In this document: piece after piece, positions 26,545 through 37,062 of the stretch | Numbering within the stretch: position 1 is the first letter of the stretch | Layout: every line of letters begins with the position of its first letter | Assembly: GCF_029379315.1 (NCBI RefSeq) | Contig: NZ_JAQYWQ010000034.1 | Coordinates: 1-57,446 of the forward strand | Reading direction: 5' to 3' | DNA: 57,446 bases | Source of the DNA: Nostoc sp. S13 | GTDB lineage: Bacteria > Cyanobacteriota > Cyanobacteriia > Cyanobacteriales > Nostocaceae | Program-made: the position numbers and the translations under genes | Notes under the pieces: generated by a model | Seen by the model: only the letters and a program-made list of their open reading frames with translations | Databases searched by the model: none | Told to the model about the DNA's origin: nothing

Positions 26545-29500
26545 AGCTGAATCAATTTCTAAGTGAACTCTCTAAGCAGGGTGTGAAGTTGTGGGTTGAT
26601 GGTGACGAGTTGCGTATTCGTGCTCCAAAGGGAGTGCTGACACAAACACAACGTGAATTACTGGCATTGCATAAGACAGAACTTGTCATGTTGTTGCGTA
26701 GCAACATGAGCGTAAGTGATATTGACCTACCCCTTGTGAGAGTTTCACGAGAGTTGGACTTGCCTGTGTCTTTTGCTCAGCAGAGGATGTTGTTTTTTTA
26801 TCAATTAGATAGAAATAACCCCTTTTATAATGAAAGTTTCCAATTTCGGATTAATGGTGCGCTCTCTATAGCAGCCTTAGAGCAGAGTATAAACGAAATT
26901 ATCCACCGCCACGAAGCTTTGCGGACTATCTTTCCTACGGTAGATGGATTCGCGGTGCAGCAGATTATCCCCACTTTGACCATAAACATACCAGTGGTGG
27001 ACTTACAAGGTTTAAAAGAAGCTGAAATTCAACAGATAGTTACTGAAGAAGCTCGCCAACCTTTTGACTTAGGCAAAGATCCCTTGTTGCGAGTCACCCT
27101 ACTGCGCCTGGGACTAGAGACCCACCTGCTGATCCTGACGATACACCATATTATTATAGATGGCTGGTCAATGGGAATATTCATTAAAGAGTTGTCTGCT
27201 CTTTATCAAGCCTTTACGACTGGTTCACCAAATCCATTACCAGAATTAACGATACAATACGCTGATTTTGCTCTTTGGCAGCGAAAGTGGTTGACCGAGG
27301 AATTGCAACAGCGACAACTTAATTACTGGAAGCAACAGTTAGCGGATGCACCGCCATTATTAGAATTATCAACAGATTATCCGCGCCCTTCGGTTCAGAC
27401 TTTCTCTGGTGCTATCAAAGAATTTCAACTCAACTCGAATTTGACCGCGCAACTCAAAACCTTGAGCCAACAGTCAGGAACTACTCTGTTTATGACCTTA
27501 CTGGCGGCTTTTGCAATATTACTCCATCGTTACAGTTCTCAGGATGATATTTGTATTGGCTCCCCCTTTTCTAACCGCAACCGCACAGAAATTGAATCAT
27601 TAATTGGCTTTTTTGTCAACAATCTAGTATTGCGGACTCAAATTAAAGAGAATCCCAGTTTCTCCAAGTTCCTCACCCAAGTGCAATCTGTTGTTCTGGA
27701 TGCACATACACACCAGGAAGTACCATTTGAGCAAGTAGTAGAAGCATTGCAGCCGGAACGTTCCCTTGGCTACAATCCCCTGTTTCAAGTGATGTTTGTC
27801 TTGGAGAACTTCTCGCTCGATACTTTAGAGTTACCCGGTATTACCCTAACTCCAGAACTGGTGGAGCGGGGTACGGCTCAGTTTGATTTGAGCCTGTCGA
27901 TTTGGGCCACACAAAAGGGATTAATGGGGTCGTGGGAATATAACAGCGACCTGTTTAAAGCGGATACAATTGCCCGAATGACTCTTCATTTCCAGACTTT
28001 GTTAGAAGCCATTGTCGCAGCGCCCGACCAAAGAGTAGGGGAATTACCTCTACTAACTGAAAAAGAACAACACCAGTTGTTAGTGGAGTGGAACAACACC
28101 CAAACTGATTATCCCAACAACAAATGTATTCATCAGTTATTTGAACAGCAGGTGCAACGAACTCCCAATGCAGTTGCAGTGGAGGAAGGCACTCAAAAAC
28201 TGACTTACGAGCAATTGAATACCCATGCAAACAAAATAGCTCACTACTTGCAAACCCTTGGTGTGGAACCAGAGGTGTTGGTGGGGATATGTGTAGAGCG
28301 ATCGCTCTTAATGGTAGTAGGATTGTTGGGAATTCTCAAAGCGGGTGGTGCTTATGTGCCCCTAGACCCAGCCTACCCTAGTGAGCGCTTGGCTTATATG
28401 TTGAGTGATTCTGGGGTTAAGGTGCTGCTAACCCAGCAAAAATTAGCAGACATATTGCCGCAAAGCCAAGCCAAACTAATCTGCTTAGATAGCGACTGGC
28501 AAGCGTTAGACACGATACGCCTGGAAAATCCCGTCACGGGGGTTAAACCGAATAACTTGGCTTACGTCATTTATACTTCTGGGTCTACTGGACAGCCGAA
28601 AGGAGTGATGATCTGCCATCAATCTGTGGTGAATTATGTAGCGGCAAAGAAGGTCGCGTATGGTATGAACAGTAGCGATAGCGAAGCGCTGCTGCCAAAC
28701 GCAGATCGCATTCTACAATTTTCATCTATCAGTTTTGATGGGGCGGTAGAGCAAATTTTTATCTGCCTGAGTTGGGGTGCGCCCTTGGTGCTGCGTAGTG
28801 ATGAAATGTTAAGTTATTTTCGCATATTTCTGCAAAAATGTCAGGAATGGCAGGTAACGGTGTTAATATTGCCGACAGCCTACTGGCATCAGCTCGTGTC
28901 TGAAATAGCAGCCACTCAAGAGAGCCTACCAGCATCAGTACGACTGGTGAGTGTTGGAGGACAAGCAGTCTTACCAGAAAAATTAAAACTGTGGCTTGAA
29001 TACGTGCAGCAAAAGCAGCAAGGCCATCAGTTGGAAAAACCGCCGTTGTTGATGAACGGATACGGTCCTACGGAAGCAACAGTAGAAGCAACAATTTGCA
29101 ACTTGTCAGAGTTAGTGCTAGAGGAAACACAGTTACAAGTACCGATTGGATGCCCTCTAGCTAATGTTCAAACATACATCTTGGATCAATATCTCCAAAG
29201 CGTTCCAATCGGTGTACCGGGCGAATTGCATATCGGCGGGGTAGGTTTAGCCAGAGGTTATCTCAATCGCCCAGATTTAACAGCAGAGAAATTTATCCCT
29301 AACCCCTTTCAAAAATCGGAACCCCTCTACAAAACTGGAGATAAGGCTCGTTATTTACCTGATGGTAATATCGAGTTTCTGGGGCGGATAGATAACCAGG
29401 TGAAGATTCGCGGCTTTCGCATCGAGTTAGGGGAAATCGAAACCGTAATCACCGCACACCCTCAAGTAGAAGATGCAGTAGTTATCGACTCTCAAGATAA

Positions 29501-30800
29501 TCTGGACAACAAGCGCCTAGTCGCATATGTCGTGACTCGTGAACATTCCTCAATCTTAAATCAATTGCGCGACTTCCTGAAACAGAAGCTACCAAACTAC
29601 ATGATGCCAAGTGCTTTTGTGTTTTTAGATGCCCTGCCGCTTACCACTAATTGTAAAGTAGACCGTCGCGCCCTGAGGGCGCTAGATGTAGAATCGAGTG
29701 ACTCAACTGGCTTTGTCCCCCCCCGCGACGCAGTTGAACAGCAACTACAGAAAATTTGGGCAGAGGTTTTGCAGCTTTCCACTGTTGGAATTGGGGATAA
29801 ATTCTTTGAATTAGGAGGTCATTCTCTTTTAGCTATGCGTCTAATGGCAATGATAGAGCAGCATTTTGGAAAAAATCTGCCCCTAGCGACGCTCTTCAAG
29901 TGCCCGACTATCGAACAGTTAGCTAGCTGTCTTCGCTCCGAAACAAATTCTTTAACCTGGTCTCCTTTAGTAGCGATTCAGTCCAATGGTGACAAGCGAC
30001 CTTTTTTCTGCGTGCCTGGAGTTGGTGGAAATATTATATACTTATATGATCTGGCACGTCATCTTGGCTCTGACCAACCGTTCTACGGTCTACAAGCACT
30101 CGGTCTTGATGGGGAATCGCACCCCCATACCCGTGTTGAGGATATAGCTACTTACTATATTCAAGCGATACAAACTGTGCAACCAGAAGGTCCCTACTTG
30201 CTAGGAGGGCATTCCTTTGGCGGTCAAGTTGCCTTTGAGATGGCAACTCAGTTGCAACTCCTGGGGCATTCCGTTGCTCTACTTGCGATGATCGACGCTG
30301 TTTCACCAATTCTAAGTAAGAAGTTGATCCGTGTTGATGAAGATGATGCAGCCTTGATAGCTGATTTTGCCAGCTTCATTGAATATACCTTCTCCCTCAA
30401 CTTAGAGGTATTTAAAGAAGCTCTCCCTAATCTAACTGCTGAGGAACAATTGCACTATCTCAAAGAACGGTTAATCCGGGTCAATTTGTTACCTCTTGAT
30501 GCGGGAATAATGTCAGTTCGGGGATTGGTAGAAGTTTACAAGGCTAACAATCAAGCTTCTAGTCTTTATATGCCGCCGCAGGTGCAACTTTCTCGAATTG
30601 CGCTTTTCCGTGCTCAGGAGGTTGATGTACTTGAGGATGTTAATCGATCACTGACACAGATATTAAAAGAACCTGCCTTGGGTTGGAAGGAGTTTTCTAC
30701 CAATGTAGAAGTTCATGTTGTGACCGGAAACCATATGACCATGATGCAACAGCCGCACGTACAGGTGTTAGCCACACAACTGCGTGCCTATTTAGAGTAA
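26541..30800 (+). CDS. NRPS module, TubC-C-A-PCP-TE
   Basis: Residues 1-52 form a TubC-type docking domain (QFLSELSKQGVKLWVDGDEL) that would receive the upstream PKS. The condensation domain (65-500) has HHIIIDGWS near 202. The adenylation domain (525-1030) has YTSGSTGQPKG near 678, GYGPTE, YKTGD and NCKVDR. The PCP (about 1050-1120) has LGGHSL near 1091, and the C-terminal thioesterase (1150-1415) has GGHSFGG near 1222, Asp in MIDAVSP and His in TGNHMTM near 1396. Reading the pocket by eye, the specificity residues come out near D-G-E-I-V-V-G-V-E-K, which matches no code I can name confidently. The TE implies release of the finished acyl-amino acid here. No epimerase is present. The start overlaps the PKS stop. 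Confidence 0.92.
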   Translation: MKLNQFLSELSKQGVKLWVDGDELRIRAPKGVLTQTQRELLALHKTELVMLLRSNMSVSDIDLPLVRVSRELDLPVSFAQQRMLFFYQLDRNNPFYNESFQFRINGALSIAALEQSINEIIHRHEALRTIFPTVDGFAVQQIIPTLTINIPVVDLQGLKEAEIQQIVTEEARQPFDLGKDPLLRVTLLRLGLETHLLILTIHHIIIDGWSMGIFIKELSALYQAFTTGSPNPLPELTIQYADFALWQRKWLTEELQQRQLNYWKQQLADAPPLLELSTDYPRPSVQTFSGAIKEFQLNSNLTAQLKTLSQQSGTTLFMTLLAAFAILLHRYSSQDDICIGSPFSNRNRTEIESLIGFFVNNLVLRTQIKENPSFSKFLTQVQSVVLDAHTHQEVPFEQVVEALQPERSLGYNPLFQVMFVLENFSLDTLELPGITLTPELVERGTAQFDLSLSIWATQKGLMGSWEYNSDLFKADTIARMTLHFQTLLEAIVAAPDQRVGELPLLTEKEQHQLLVEWNNTQTDYPNNKCIHQLFEQQVQRTPNAVAVEEGTQKLTYEQLNTHANKIAHYLQTLGVEPEVLVGICVERSLLMVVGLLGILKAGGAYVPLDPAYPSERLAYMLSDSGVKVLLTQQKLADILPQSQAKLICLDSDWQALDTIRLENPVTGVKPNNLAYVIYTSGSTGQPKGVMICHQSVVNYVAAKKVAYGMNSSDSEALLPNADRILQFSSISFDGAVEQIFICLSWGAPLVLRSDEMLSYFRIFLQKCQEWQVTVLILPTAYWHQLVSEIAATQESLPASVRLVSVGGQAVLPEKLKLWLEYVQQKQQGHQLEKPPLLMNGYGPTEATVEATICNLSELVLEETQLQVPIGCPLANVQTYILDQYLQSVPIGVPGELHIGGVGLARGYLNRPDLTAEKFIPNPFQKSEPLYKTGDKARYLPDGNIEFLGRIDNQVKIRGFRIELGEIETVITAHPQVEDAVVIDSQDNLDNKRLVAYVVTREHSSILNQLRDFLKQKLPNYMMPSAFVFLDALPLTTNCKVDRRALRALDVESSDSTGFVPPRDAVEQQLQKIWAEVLQLSTVGIGDKFFELGGHSLLAMRLMAMIEQHFGKNLPLATLFKCPTIEQLASCLRSETNSLTWSPLVAIQSNGDKRPFFCVPGVGGNIIYLYDLARHLGSDQPFYGLQALGLDGESHPHTRVEDIATYYIQAIQTVQPEGPYLLGGHSFGGQVAFEMATQLQLLGHSVALLAMIDAVSPILSKKLIRVDEDDAALIADFASFIEYTFSLNLEVFKEALPNLTAEEQLHYLKERLIRVNLLPLDAGIMSVRGLVEVYKANNQASSLYMPPQVQLSRIALFRAQEVDVLEDVNRSLTQILKEPALGWKEFSTNVEVHVVTGNHMTMMQQPHVQVLATQLRAYLE

Positions 30801-30813
30801 GTACACGTGCAGG

Positions 30814-30828
30814 AAAAGCAGGGCTTTT
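30814..30828 (+). terminator. Weak terminator-like hairpin after the NRPS
   Basis: AAAAGC and GCTTTT flank a three-base loop 14 bp after the NRPS stop codon. The stem is short and the T run is interrupted, so this is only a tentative transcription end for the PKS/NRPS operon. Confidence 0.3.
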
Positions 30829-30873
30829 AGCAATCTGCCTATGACCGAGGCGGTGACCCTCTTGCACGAGCCA

Positions 30874-31065
30874 GGGACAGCAATTCTAAATTCAAAATTT
30901 GACAGCGTGCAGAAATAAATTGACACCTGTTAAATTGCTCATTCGTTTCTGTCCATTTGTTGTGTAATAGCTGGCAGCACTTAATTGCGTTTATGATCTC
31001 GGAATCAGCGCCTTGGAAACCCCACAATACCTACTGATTTTTTGAATTTAAAATTGCTGTCTCCC
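30874..31065. mobile_element. MITE-like element with 24-bp terminal inverted repeats
   Basis: The sequence at 30874-30897 (GGGACAGCAATT...) recurs inverted at 31040-31065 with one substitution and one extra base. The 192-bp unit lies alone in the gap between the NRPS and the carbamoyltransferase. It contains no credible gene; the small frame crossing it is not recognisable. Size and ends fit a non-autonomous miniature transposon. No clear target duplication is visible. Confidence 0.6.
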
Positions 31066-31140
31066 TTCTTTATTCCTTGCCTTTCATATCTGAATATTTA
31101 TCCTCATTTCGACAGAACAAATCACCCTTACGCCTTGCAA

Positions 31141-32703
31141 TTATAAATTTTTGGGTAAATAGAATTTATCGTTCACAACAAAACCGTCTATACCTCGTAG
31201 TTGGCAATAACGAATTAGATCACTCATTTCGTTAATAAATCCAGCCCCTGGAAAATTCAAAGAAGTATTACATAAAACTCCAAATCCAGTTAATACCTTA
31301 AATTCCATCAGTAGCTTATGCAATTTTTCATTTTGAGAAGAATTTACCGTTTGAACTCTTGCAGTATTATCAACATGTGTAATAGCTTTTAGCTTACCTG
31401 TTTTAAGTTTTTGAAAATAGAGCATATATGGACTAGGATCTGACCAGTCAAAATATTTTGATACATCCTCTTCTAAACAAACTGGAGCGATAGGTCGGTA
31501 ACTTTCCCTTTGCTTGATTTGATTTAGTCTATCACGCATCTGCTCATTAAAAGGAGCAGCTAGAAGTGACCTATTGCCAAGGGCGCGTGGTCCAATCTCA
31601 TACTTACCCTGAATCCAAGCAATAACGCGATCACTTTTAATAAAGTCTGCTACTTGATGATAATTTAAATCATAAATCTCAAATTTATCTCTACAATCCA
31701 CATCTTCTATAAACTCTTCACCAGCATATACATTCCAGTTAATCTTAGCATTCCCAGAATAGTAAAATTGGGCATCTACTGCTGTTCCTATTGCAGAACC
31801 ACTATCATTTGAACAAGGGGGAACAAATACATCTGAGAATAAACCACAGTTTTTCCATTTTGTATTCCAATCACAATTAAGTCCACAACCACCACTTATC
31901 AATAATGGCAATTTCTCAGTAAGATTATTCTTTGCGTATTCATAAAATATATTAAATATGTAATCAGAAAATTTCCCAGACATATTTTTGAAAATATGGC
32001 TTTCTACACCGCTATTTAAAAAAGGTGACCATTCAAAATCTTTTCTAGTTAACCGCCATACCTCACCTTGATAATCAGCAATAAATTTGATGATTTTCAT
32101 TTCTTCATCATTAGGAAAAGAATGATCTGAAAAACTTGTTAAAGCCATCAGTTTTCCTGCTGTAGACAATCTTAAACCTTCCCCTGAAAAATTATTCGCC
32201 ACCCAGTAAGCACAACTATATCTCACTCCTGGCTGTGTTAAAACTTTTCCTATATGGGTAATATTCAAGTCTTTGTCTATTTTATAAAAATCTCCCAATC
32301 GACCTTCCCAGATAAGTACATAGCATGGTTGTCCTTGCTCAAAATGAGACATACCGTAAGAACACATTACATGAGAACGTTCATGTGAAGAAGAGAATCG
32401 GGCAATATTTTCTCCAAAAAAAGTAGATTTATTCGATATAATATTTTTGGGATCAATGCCATAATATTCGGCATCTCTATCAGATATCATTACCTCAGCA
32501 TATGGACCTTTAATCCATCCACCTATCGCTAGTACATCAGGTATATTTTCGAGATAAGACATAGCATCTAAAACAAGATTTGGAGTTAAGGTATGATTTC
32601 TATCAAAAGAGTTTTTTTCTCCTTCCAAACAAAAAACTAGATGCCCATTATTCAAGAAAGCTATGCTACCATCGTGACCAGGTTTTAGAGATATTATTTT
32701 CAT
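31141..32703 (-). CDS. O-carbamoyltransferase, NodU/CmcH family
   Basis: A 520-residue protein with the two-part NodU/CmcH layout. The N-terminal Kae1-like ATPase fold starts MKIISLKPGHDGSIAF and carries SSSHERSHVMCSYG. The glycine signature LISGGCGLNCDWN follows, and the C-terminal carbamoyltransfer domain holds YEIGPRALGNRSLLA and RESYRPIAP. Family members transfer carbamoyl from carbamoyl phosphate, via carbamoyl-adenylate, to a hydroxyl group of antibiotics, toxins or Nod factors. Its place directly beside the PKS/NRPS, convergent to it, suggests a tailoring step on the product. It is slightly short of the roughly 570 residues of some members but keeps the motifs. The upstream region is A/T-rich with no clear promoter. 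Confidence 0.85.
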   Translation of the reverse strand: MKIISLKPGHDGSIAFLNNGHLVFCLEGEKNSFDRNHTLTPNLVLDAMSYLENIPDVLAIGGWIKGPYAEVMISDRDAEYYGIDPKNIISNKSTFFGENIARFSSSHERSHVMCSYGMSHFEQGQPCYVLIWEGRLGDFYKIDKDLNITHIGKVLTQPGVRYSCAYWVANNFSGEGLRLSTAGKLMALTSFSDHSFPNDEEMKIIKFIADYQGEVWRLTRKDFEWSPFLNSGVESHIFKNMSGKFSDYIFNIFYEYAKNNLTEKLPLLISGGCGLNCDWNTKWKNCGLFSDVFVPPCSNDSGSAIGTAVDAQFYYSGNAKINWNVYAGEEFIEDVDCRDKFEIYDLNYHQVADFIKSDRVIAWIQGKYEIGPRALGNRSLLAAPFNEQMRDRLNQIKQRESYRPIAPVCLEEDVSKYFDWSDPSPYMLYFQKLKTGKLKAITHVDNTARVQTVNSSQNEKLHKLLMEFKVLTGFGVLCNTSLNFPGAGFINEMSDLIRYCQLRGIDGFVVNDKFYLPKNL

Positions 32704-33546
32704 TTTTTTAAAAGTATAAAATAACTTAATTAGATTCAGAAAAGTAATTTTATCTGTGCTTTTAATCCAATATGTCCTTCTAAGCTAACTATTAATTGTC
32801 AAAATTTAATTTAACCGTTCACGTAACCGTTCAAGGGGATAAGAGTGAGATCATAAACAATAGGAACCAAAATTTGGTAATGTGAAAGTCATGGAACAAA
32901 AGCGCGAGCGCCAATCTACAGCAAATAAGCTGAAAAACATCTAATTTGCATAACCGAATTAAATATAACTCTTGTGGGGTGGGCATCTTGCCCGCCCTAA
33001 TTATGCAAGTTGAATGTGGAACAACTTACCTCCATATTGATGGTTGCAACCCGTCATGTCGTCAAGCTTGGCTCTGCGGAGCGTACAACCACTAGTTACA
33101 TTCTTTAAGATTGTCCTAAGTCGTGGGTAATAAAAATTTTCATCCCCTCGTTGTGGGAGATTGCCCATAAGTGACTGTTTTGCAAATAACAGGCTGCTGG
33201 TAAAAACACCTCACATATACTGCAAGGCGATCGCCCATCAGGGACTGTTTTGAAAATAGCAGGGGGGTAAGAAGTCAGGGAGATAAAGAAGTTTTTCATC
33301 AAGAGAGCGTACGCAGTTGCTAATGGCTAATTAATTGTTTGATTCAACATGGGGTGTTTTGTGTCTTCTTTGCACCCCCTGAAGTAAAAATATAATATCT
33401 TAATGTTATTAAGTCAAGAGCTACTTTTCGCTCGACTTTATCCATTTTAGGACTTACGCATTGACAAATAGTCTAAACTCCAGTTCCAACTCTCCAGTCC
33501 GAAATTAACGCTCTTGATTACACAGCGAAACACAGACCAAACCAAC
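32704..33546. other. Repeat-rich intergenic region left of the ISAzo13/Tn3 nest
   Basis: No gene is supported. It contains a GC-rich hairpin (32977-32997), two imperfect copies of a GACTGTTTTG(C/A)AAATA(A/G)CAG unit near 33172 and 33245, a HIP1-like palindrome near 33229, and TTTAGGACTTACGCA at 33446-33460, which recurs at 43147. This is typical cyanobacterial repeat debris. Confidence 0.5.
32977..32997. repeat. GC-rich hairpin repeat
   Basis: GGGTGGGCA and TGCCCGCCC flank the loop TCT, a nine-pair stem with one G-T pair. Such GGGCGGGCA hairpins are frequent dispersed repeats in Nostocales intergenic DNA. No T run follows, so it is not an obvious terminator. Confidence 0.6.
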
Positions 33547-33633
33547 GTTAAGGAAAGTGGATTAAATAAAGTGCAAAATTGGTAACGAACCATAGTAGAT
33601 TGAAGAAGCAGGTTCGGTGGACGGAAGAGAGCA

Positions 33634-33891
33634 ATGGGAATCTACTCTCCAATGATAGAAAAGCAGATGCAATCTTACTATGAATCAGTTTCAGAGAAAG
33701 ACCGTCGGCGATATGCAGCAATTGAAGCAAAAAAGCTTGGTCGTGGAGGTATCGAATATATAAAAAGATTATTAGGATGTAACTACAGAACAATACATAA
33801 AGGAATTACAGAGCTAGAACAACAGAGTGTGAGCGATTTAAGAATTCGTCGTCCTGGTGGAGGAAGGAAAAAAGCGCTCGAGACAATAGTA
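33634..33891 (+). pseudogene. ISAzo13 transposase, 5' part
   Basis: The frame encodes the N-terminal helix-turn-helix part of an ISAzo13 transposase: YYESVSEKDRRRYAAIEAKK, then LGRGGIEYIKRLLGCNYRT and RRPGGGRKKALE. It is cut at codon ETIV by the left end of the Tn3 transposon. Reading on into the transposon gives about 16 foreign residues and a stop. The catalytic part resumes at 38409. Confidence 0.9.
33887..33891. repeat. Tn3 target-site duplication, left copy
   Basis: TAGTA immediately before the left inverted repeat, identical to 38404-38408. Confidence 0.9.
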
Positions 33892-33927
33892 GGGGTAAAA
33901 GTAGCGAAGCTGTCACCAGCCGCCACG
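33892..33927 (+). repeat. Tn3 left terminal inverted repeat
   Basis: Thirty-six bases identical in reverse complement to 38368-38403. It starts with GGGG as in most Tn3-family ends and is the binding site for the transposase. Confidence 0.95.
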
Positions 33928-33979
33928 CGACGGCTGTAACCTTTACCCAAACTTGATTACATCAAAATTTTTTGACTTT

Positions 33980-36928
33980 TTACGCCACATCAAGTTCTAA
34001 ACGCTCGTTCATATCCAACTTAAAAGTTCCATAAGGATTCACATGACCCCAAATCAACGGCGTTAGTCCTCGCAAATCTACGGGTGTCATTCGTTTCATC
34101 CATACAGGGTCAGCCAAAACCCTTTGAATCATCAAGGTATTAATATAGACTAAACACATCTGCAACAAATGCAGACACAGCACCGATAACTCCTGCTCAT
34201 CTAAGCGGTTAGTCGCAATTTCACTGTTCTTGCCATAAAAAATAAAACTATTGGCACCATTCCACTGCTCCACCACATTTAGCCCTTCATTAATTTCGCG
34301 TCGCAGGGCCTCCGAATGCAGGTAACGACACAGAAAAATAGTTTTAACCGCCCGACCCAATTCATTTAATGCCCGTTGTGTCGGATGTTGCAGGGCTTTC
34401 GCACTAAATCGTTTTAAAATCGTATCTGCTTCCGCCGTACCTAATCGCAGCGCAGTAGCATATTTAATCATTTGGTCATACTGTTGACGAATCAGTTCCC
34501 AATCAATCGCCTTAGTAAGCACAGGTTGTAAATTCGGGTAATTTTGTTTTTGGTCAGGAAAAGGCAAGTAGAGTTTTTTCTCTCCAATCCGCTTGATCCT
34601 CGGCATCAAGTCGAAACCCAACAGGCGACAGAACGCATATGCCATCTCGTTTTGCCCGTGGGTATCGACATAGTTTTTCTTCACCTTCATATCCGTACAG
34701 TGACGCAGCAGTCCCTCAATCATCGCTGCCACCTCACTACTGGAGCAGGTTTTGAGTTGAGAATAAATGCACGCAGACTTTTTCTCGACGTGCCAGTAAA
34801 TCATCACCCCACGACCACCGTAGCGAATGTGCCATTCGGTCATCAGGTTCTGATCCCAGGAACCAAACTTTTTCGAGTCAGAAGCACAGGAAGTAGTACC
34901 CTCTCCCCAAATCGCTGTTTTGCGTGCCGATAAAGTGGCGTTTACCACCTGGGCAATAGCGTTACGTAGATGTTCACGGTGGATGTAGTGCTTTTTGACG
35001 TAACGCAGGTCAGTTTCTTTATCGCCATCAATACCTGCACAGATACGCTTGAGTCCCGTATTCGACCCCAAACCATATAAACACAACAACAACCGTCGTT
35101 GCAGAATATCTCGCTCCAAGTTAGAACGGATACCAGTATTTTTGAAATGATTGGTGAAGCCAATTCGTAAATCGGCTTCTTTCAAGATATCCAGCAAACT
35201 TGTCATAAACCAGCATTGGTCTATTTCACGTTTTAAGTGCAAAATATTTATGGGTTCGGGTTGAGCTTCAAGTGGCGAAACCTTAATCCAACCGTTGTTT
35301 TTCTCTTGAATTTTGACTTTTGTATTTTTGGGCATTCCTTTGTCCAACATAGTCAGAGCATCAGTCATTTCCTGTTGGAGTGTAGTAATAAATTTTTCTG
35401 CTTCGAGTGGTTGCCCAATTGCTTGATAGTAAGTTTCTCGGTGTATGTCAAAGTCTTGAGGTAAATCCTCTTCTGGGTTGCAGTAGCGTTTTGCCCCGAC
35501 GACCCAGATTTCTTTGGAGCGCAACCTGTCCCGCAATGTTTGCAATACACAAATTTCGTAATTTACTCGGTTAATCCGTTCTCGTCCATCACTCTCAATC
35601 TCAACAATCAAATTCTTCCAGTCATTTTTGAGGACACCATCAATGAATAACTCCTCTCCTAACGCATAGTAACGTTGATTGCTGTCTTGATATCGCTTGA
35701 GCAACTCCAATGCCTTGATTACTGGACGGTGAACATTGTTGTTTGAGCAGAAATCCAAGGTAGATAAAAGTTGAGGCACCATCCGACGATAATGATGCAG
35801 ATAACTAGAGCGCATCACGGTATAAACTCGTTGTTCGTAGATATTCCCGTTGGATTTATACTCCTTGACTACTGCTTCTAAAGTTGTTGGGCTAACTACC
35901 GGATAAACAACATCTTTGACCAGCTCTTCTGGATGCGCCAAAGTTTCCCGCGCCATCTCATATAACAAGCGGGGTTTGTTATCTACTCGCTTAAACTCTT
36001 CAATCAGTTGCGTCTTCACCCGGCGCTCGGCACTAACATAGATGCGATGTATGATTTGTACCAGCAACTCTACCAGACTATCTGTAATTTCTTGGCTGCG
36101 GCAAGAGCAAAATGCTGCCACTAGGGTGTAGCGAATTGAAGCAGGGTGACGGCGCAGTTCGCGGGGTGTTTCTACAGAAGCTCGCCGACGGTAGTGGGCG
36201 ATAATTTTAGGTGGGACATTGGCAAACAGTTTGGTAGGGATACCCAGGTCTCTAATACATAGGAGTTTTTCAATTTCCTTGAGAATACTTTTAAGACTAG
36301 TACGTCCGGGGTCTTGCTTGAGGAAATTAAACACTGACTGTTTAAATTGGTTTTGGTCATCATCAAGATCATCTCTTGTCTTGAGAAGGGTATCCATTTT
36401 TCTCAAGGTCTCAAAGGATAACTGTTTAAAGATACCAGTACAAAATTTCTTCTCAGTTGTCTTAACTGCTGACCGAATCAGCCGTTCAATCCTTTCTGGA
36501 GTTGGTGGTTCTAATTTTAACTCGCGCAAGCGTTGATAAAACCCAGCTTCGAGTGCATTGGGTTGACGTTCGTATACCAATACTTTTTCGCACAACCAAT
36601 TCGTAAATTCCGAAGCATCTTCAACTGTAAATTCTCTCCATCCTAAAAAGGAGCGAATTTCCGCCCTATGACGTTCAAAGGTTCTGCCTGAAAACGAGTA
36701 TTCTTTAAATAGTTTTGACGACACTCCCAGAAGTTGTGCAATGTAGGAGACAACTTGTTTTGGGACTTCTTGCTTGCTGCGTGGATATCTCGCTTCCATT
36801 TGGAAGAACTTGAGCAAAACCGCAAACCCTAAACTATTGTCCTCACTTTTATTCTCAAGTAGTACCATTTCTTCGGGCATCAATGTAAAATGCTCGACTA
36901 GCTCAGTCGCGTCCCACTGTCTTTTCAA
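33980..36928 (-). CDS. tnpA: Tn3-family transposase
   Basis: The 982-residue length is normal for the family. The C-terminal catalytic region carries the DDE set: Asp in [13 protein letters not shown], Asp in YVDTHGQNE and Glu in [14 protein letters not shown], with the family landmarks [12 protein letters not shown] and [11 protein letters not shown]. The N-terminal DNA-binding half begins [18 protein letters not shown]. It is transcribed away from the resolvase and ends 52 bp inside the left inverted repeat. It should carry out replicative transposition to a cointegrate, which the resolvase then resolves. No truncation or frameshift is seen. Confidence 0.95.
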   Translation of the reverse strand: MKRQWDATELVEHFTLMPEEMVLLENKSEDNSLGFAVLLKFFQMEARYPRSKQEVPKQVVSYIAQLLGVSSKLFKEYSFSGRTFERHRAEIRSFLGWREFTVEDASEFTNWLCEKVLVYERQPNALEAGFYQRLRELKLEPPTPERIERLIRSAVKTTEKKFCTGIFKQLSFETLRKMDTLLKTRDDLDDDQNQFKQSVFNFLKQDPGRTSLKSILKEIEKLLCIRDLGIPTKLFANVPPKIIAHYRRRASVETPRELRRHPASIRYTLVAAFCSCRSQEITDSLVELLVQIIHRIYVSAERRVKTQLIEEFKRVDNKPRLLYEMARETLAHPEELVKDVVYPVVSPTTLEAVVKEYKSNGNIYEQRVYTVMRSSYLHHYRRMVPQLLSTLDFCSNNNVHRPVIKALELLKRYQDSNQRYYALGEELFIDGVLKNDWKNLIVEIESDGRERINRVNYEICVLQTLRDRLRSKEIWVVGAKRYCNPEEDLPQDFDIHRETYYQAIGQPLEAEKFITTLQQEMTDALTMLDKGMPKNTKVKIQEKNNGWIKVSPLEAQPEPINILHLKREIDQCWFMTSLLDILKEADLRIGFTNHFKNTGIRSNLERDILQRRLLLCLYGLGSNTGLKRICAGIDGDKETDLRYVKKHYIHREHLRNAIAQVVNATLSARKTAIWGEGTTSCASDSKKFGSWDQNLMTEWHIRYGGRGVMIYWHVEKKSACIYSQLKTCSSSEVAAMIEGLLRHCTDMKVKKNYVDTHGQNEMAYAFCRLLGFDLMPRIKRIGEKKLYLPFPDQKQNYPNLQPVLTKAIDWELIRQQYDQMIKYATALRLGTAEADTILKRFSAKALQHPTQRALNELGRAVKTIFLCRYLHSEALRREINEGLNVVEQWNGANSFIFYGKNSEIATNRLDEQELSVLCLHLLQMCLVYINTLMIQRVLADPVWMKRMTPVDLRGLTPLIWGHVNPYGTFKLDMNERLELDVA

Positions 36929-37062
36929 TTGCGTTGCTCCGCCCTATTATTGGATACAAAAGTTAATTAGGCAATTGTATCAGCTAAAGTATAGGTTATT
37001 TGGTACACTAAATTTGAACGGCATAGTGCGGGTTTGAGACCTATAAAATCCAGAGGGTTTAA
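36929..37062. promoter_or_regulatory. Probable res site and divergent promoters of the Tn3 element
   Basis: The 134-bp gap between the divergent transposase and resolvase genes is A/T-rich. It has partly inverted motifs (TTGGATACAAAAG and CAATTGTATCAG; TATAGGTTATTTGGTACA) that could be resolvase subsites. In Tn3 elements this is the standard place for res and for both promoters. The exact subsites are not defined. Confidence 0.5.

Noticed and set aside
31141..32703. Carbamoyltransferase as part of the PKS/NRPS transcript
   Set aside because: It is on the opposite strand, convergent, and separated by a MITE-like element. Only a functional link can be proposed.
33634..33939. Stand-alone 101-aa DNA-binding protein
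   Set aside because: It is the front of an ISAzo13 transposase cut by the Tn3 insertion; the last residues come from the transposon end.
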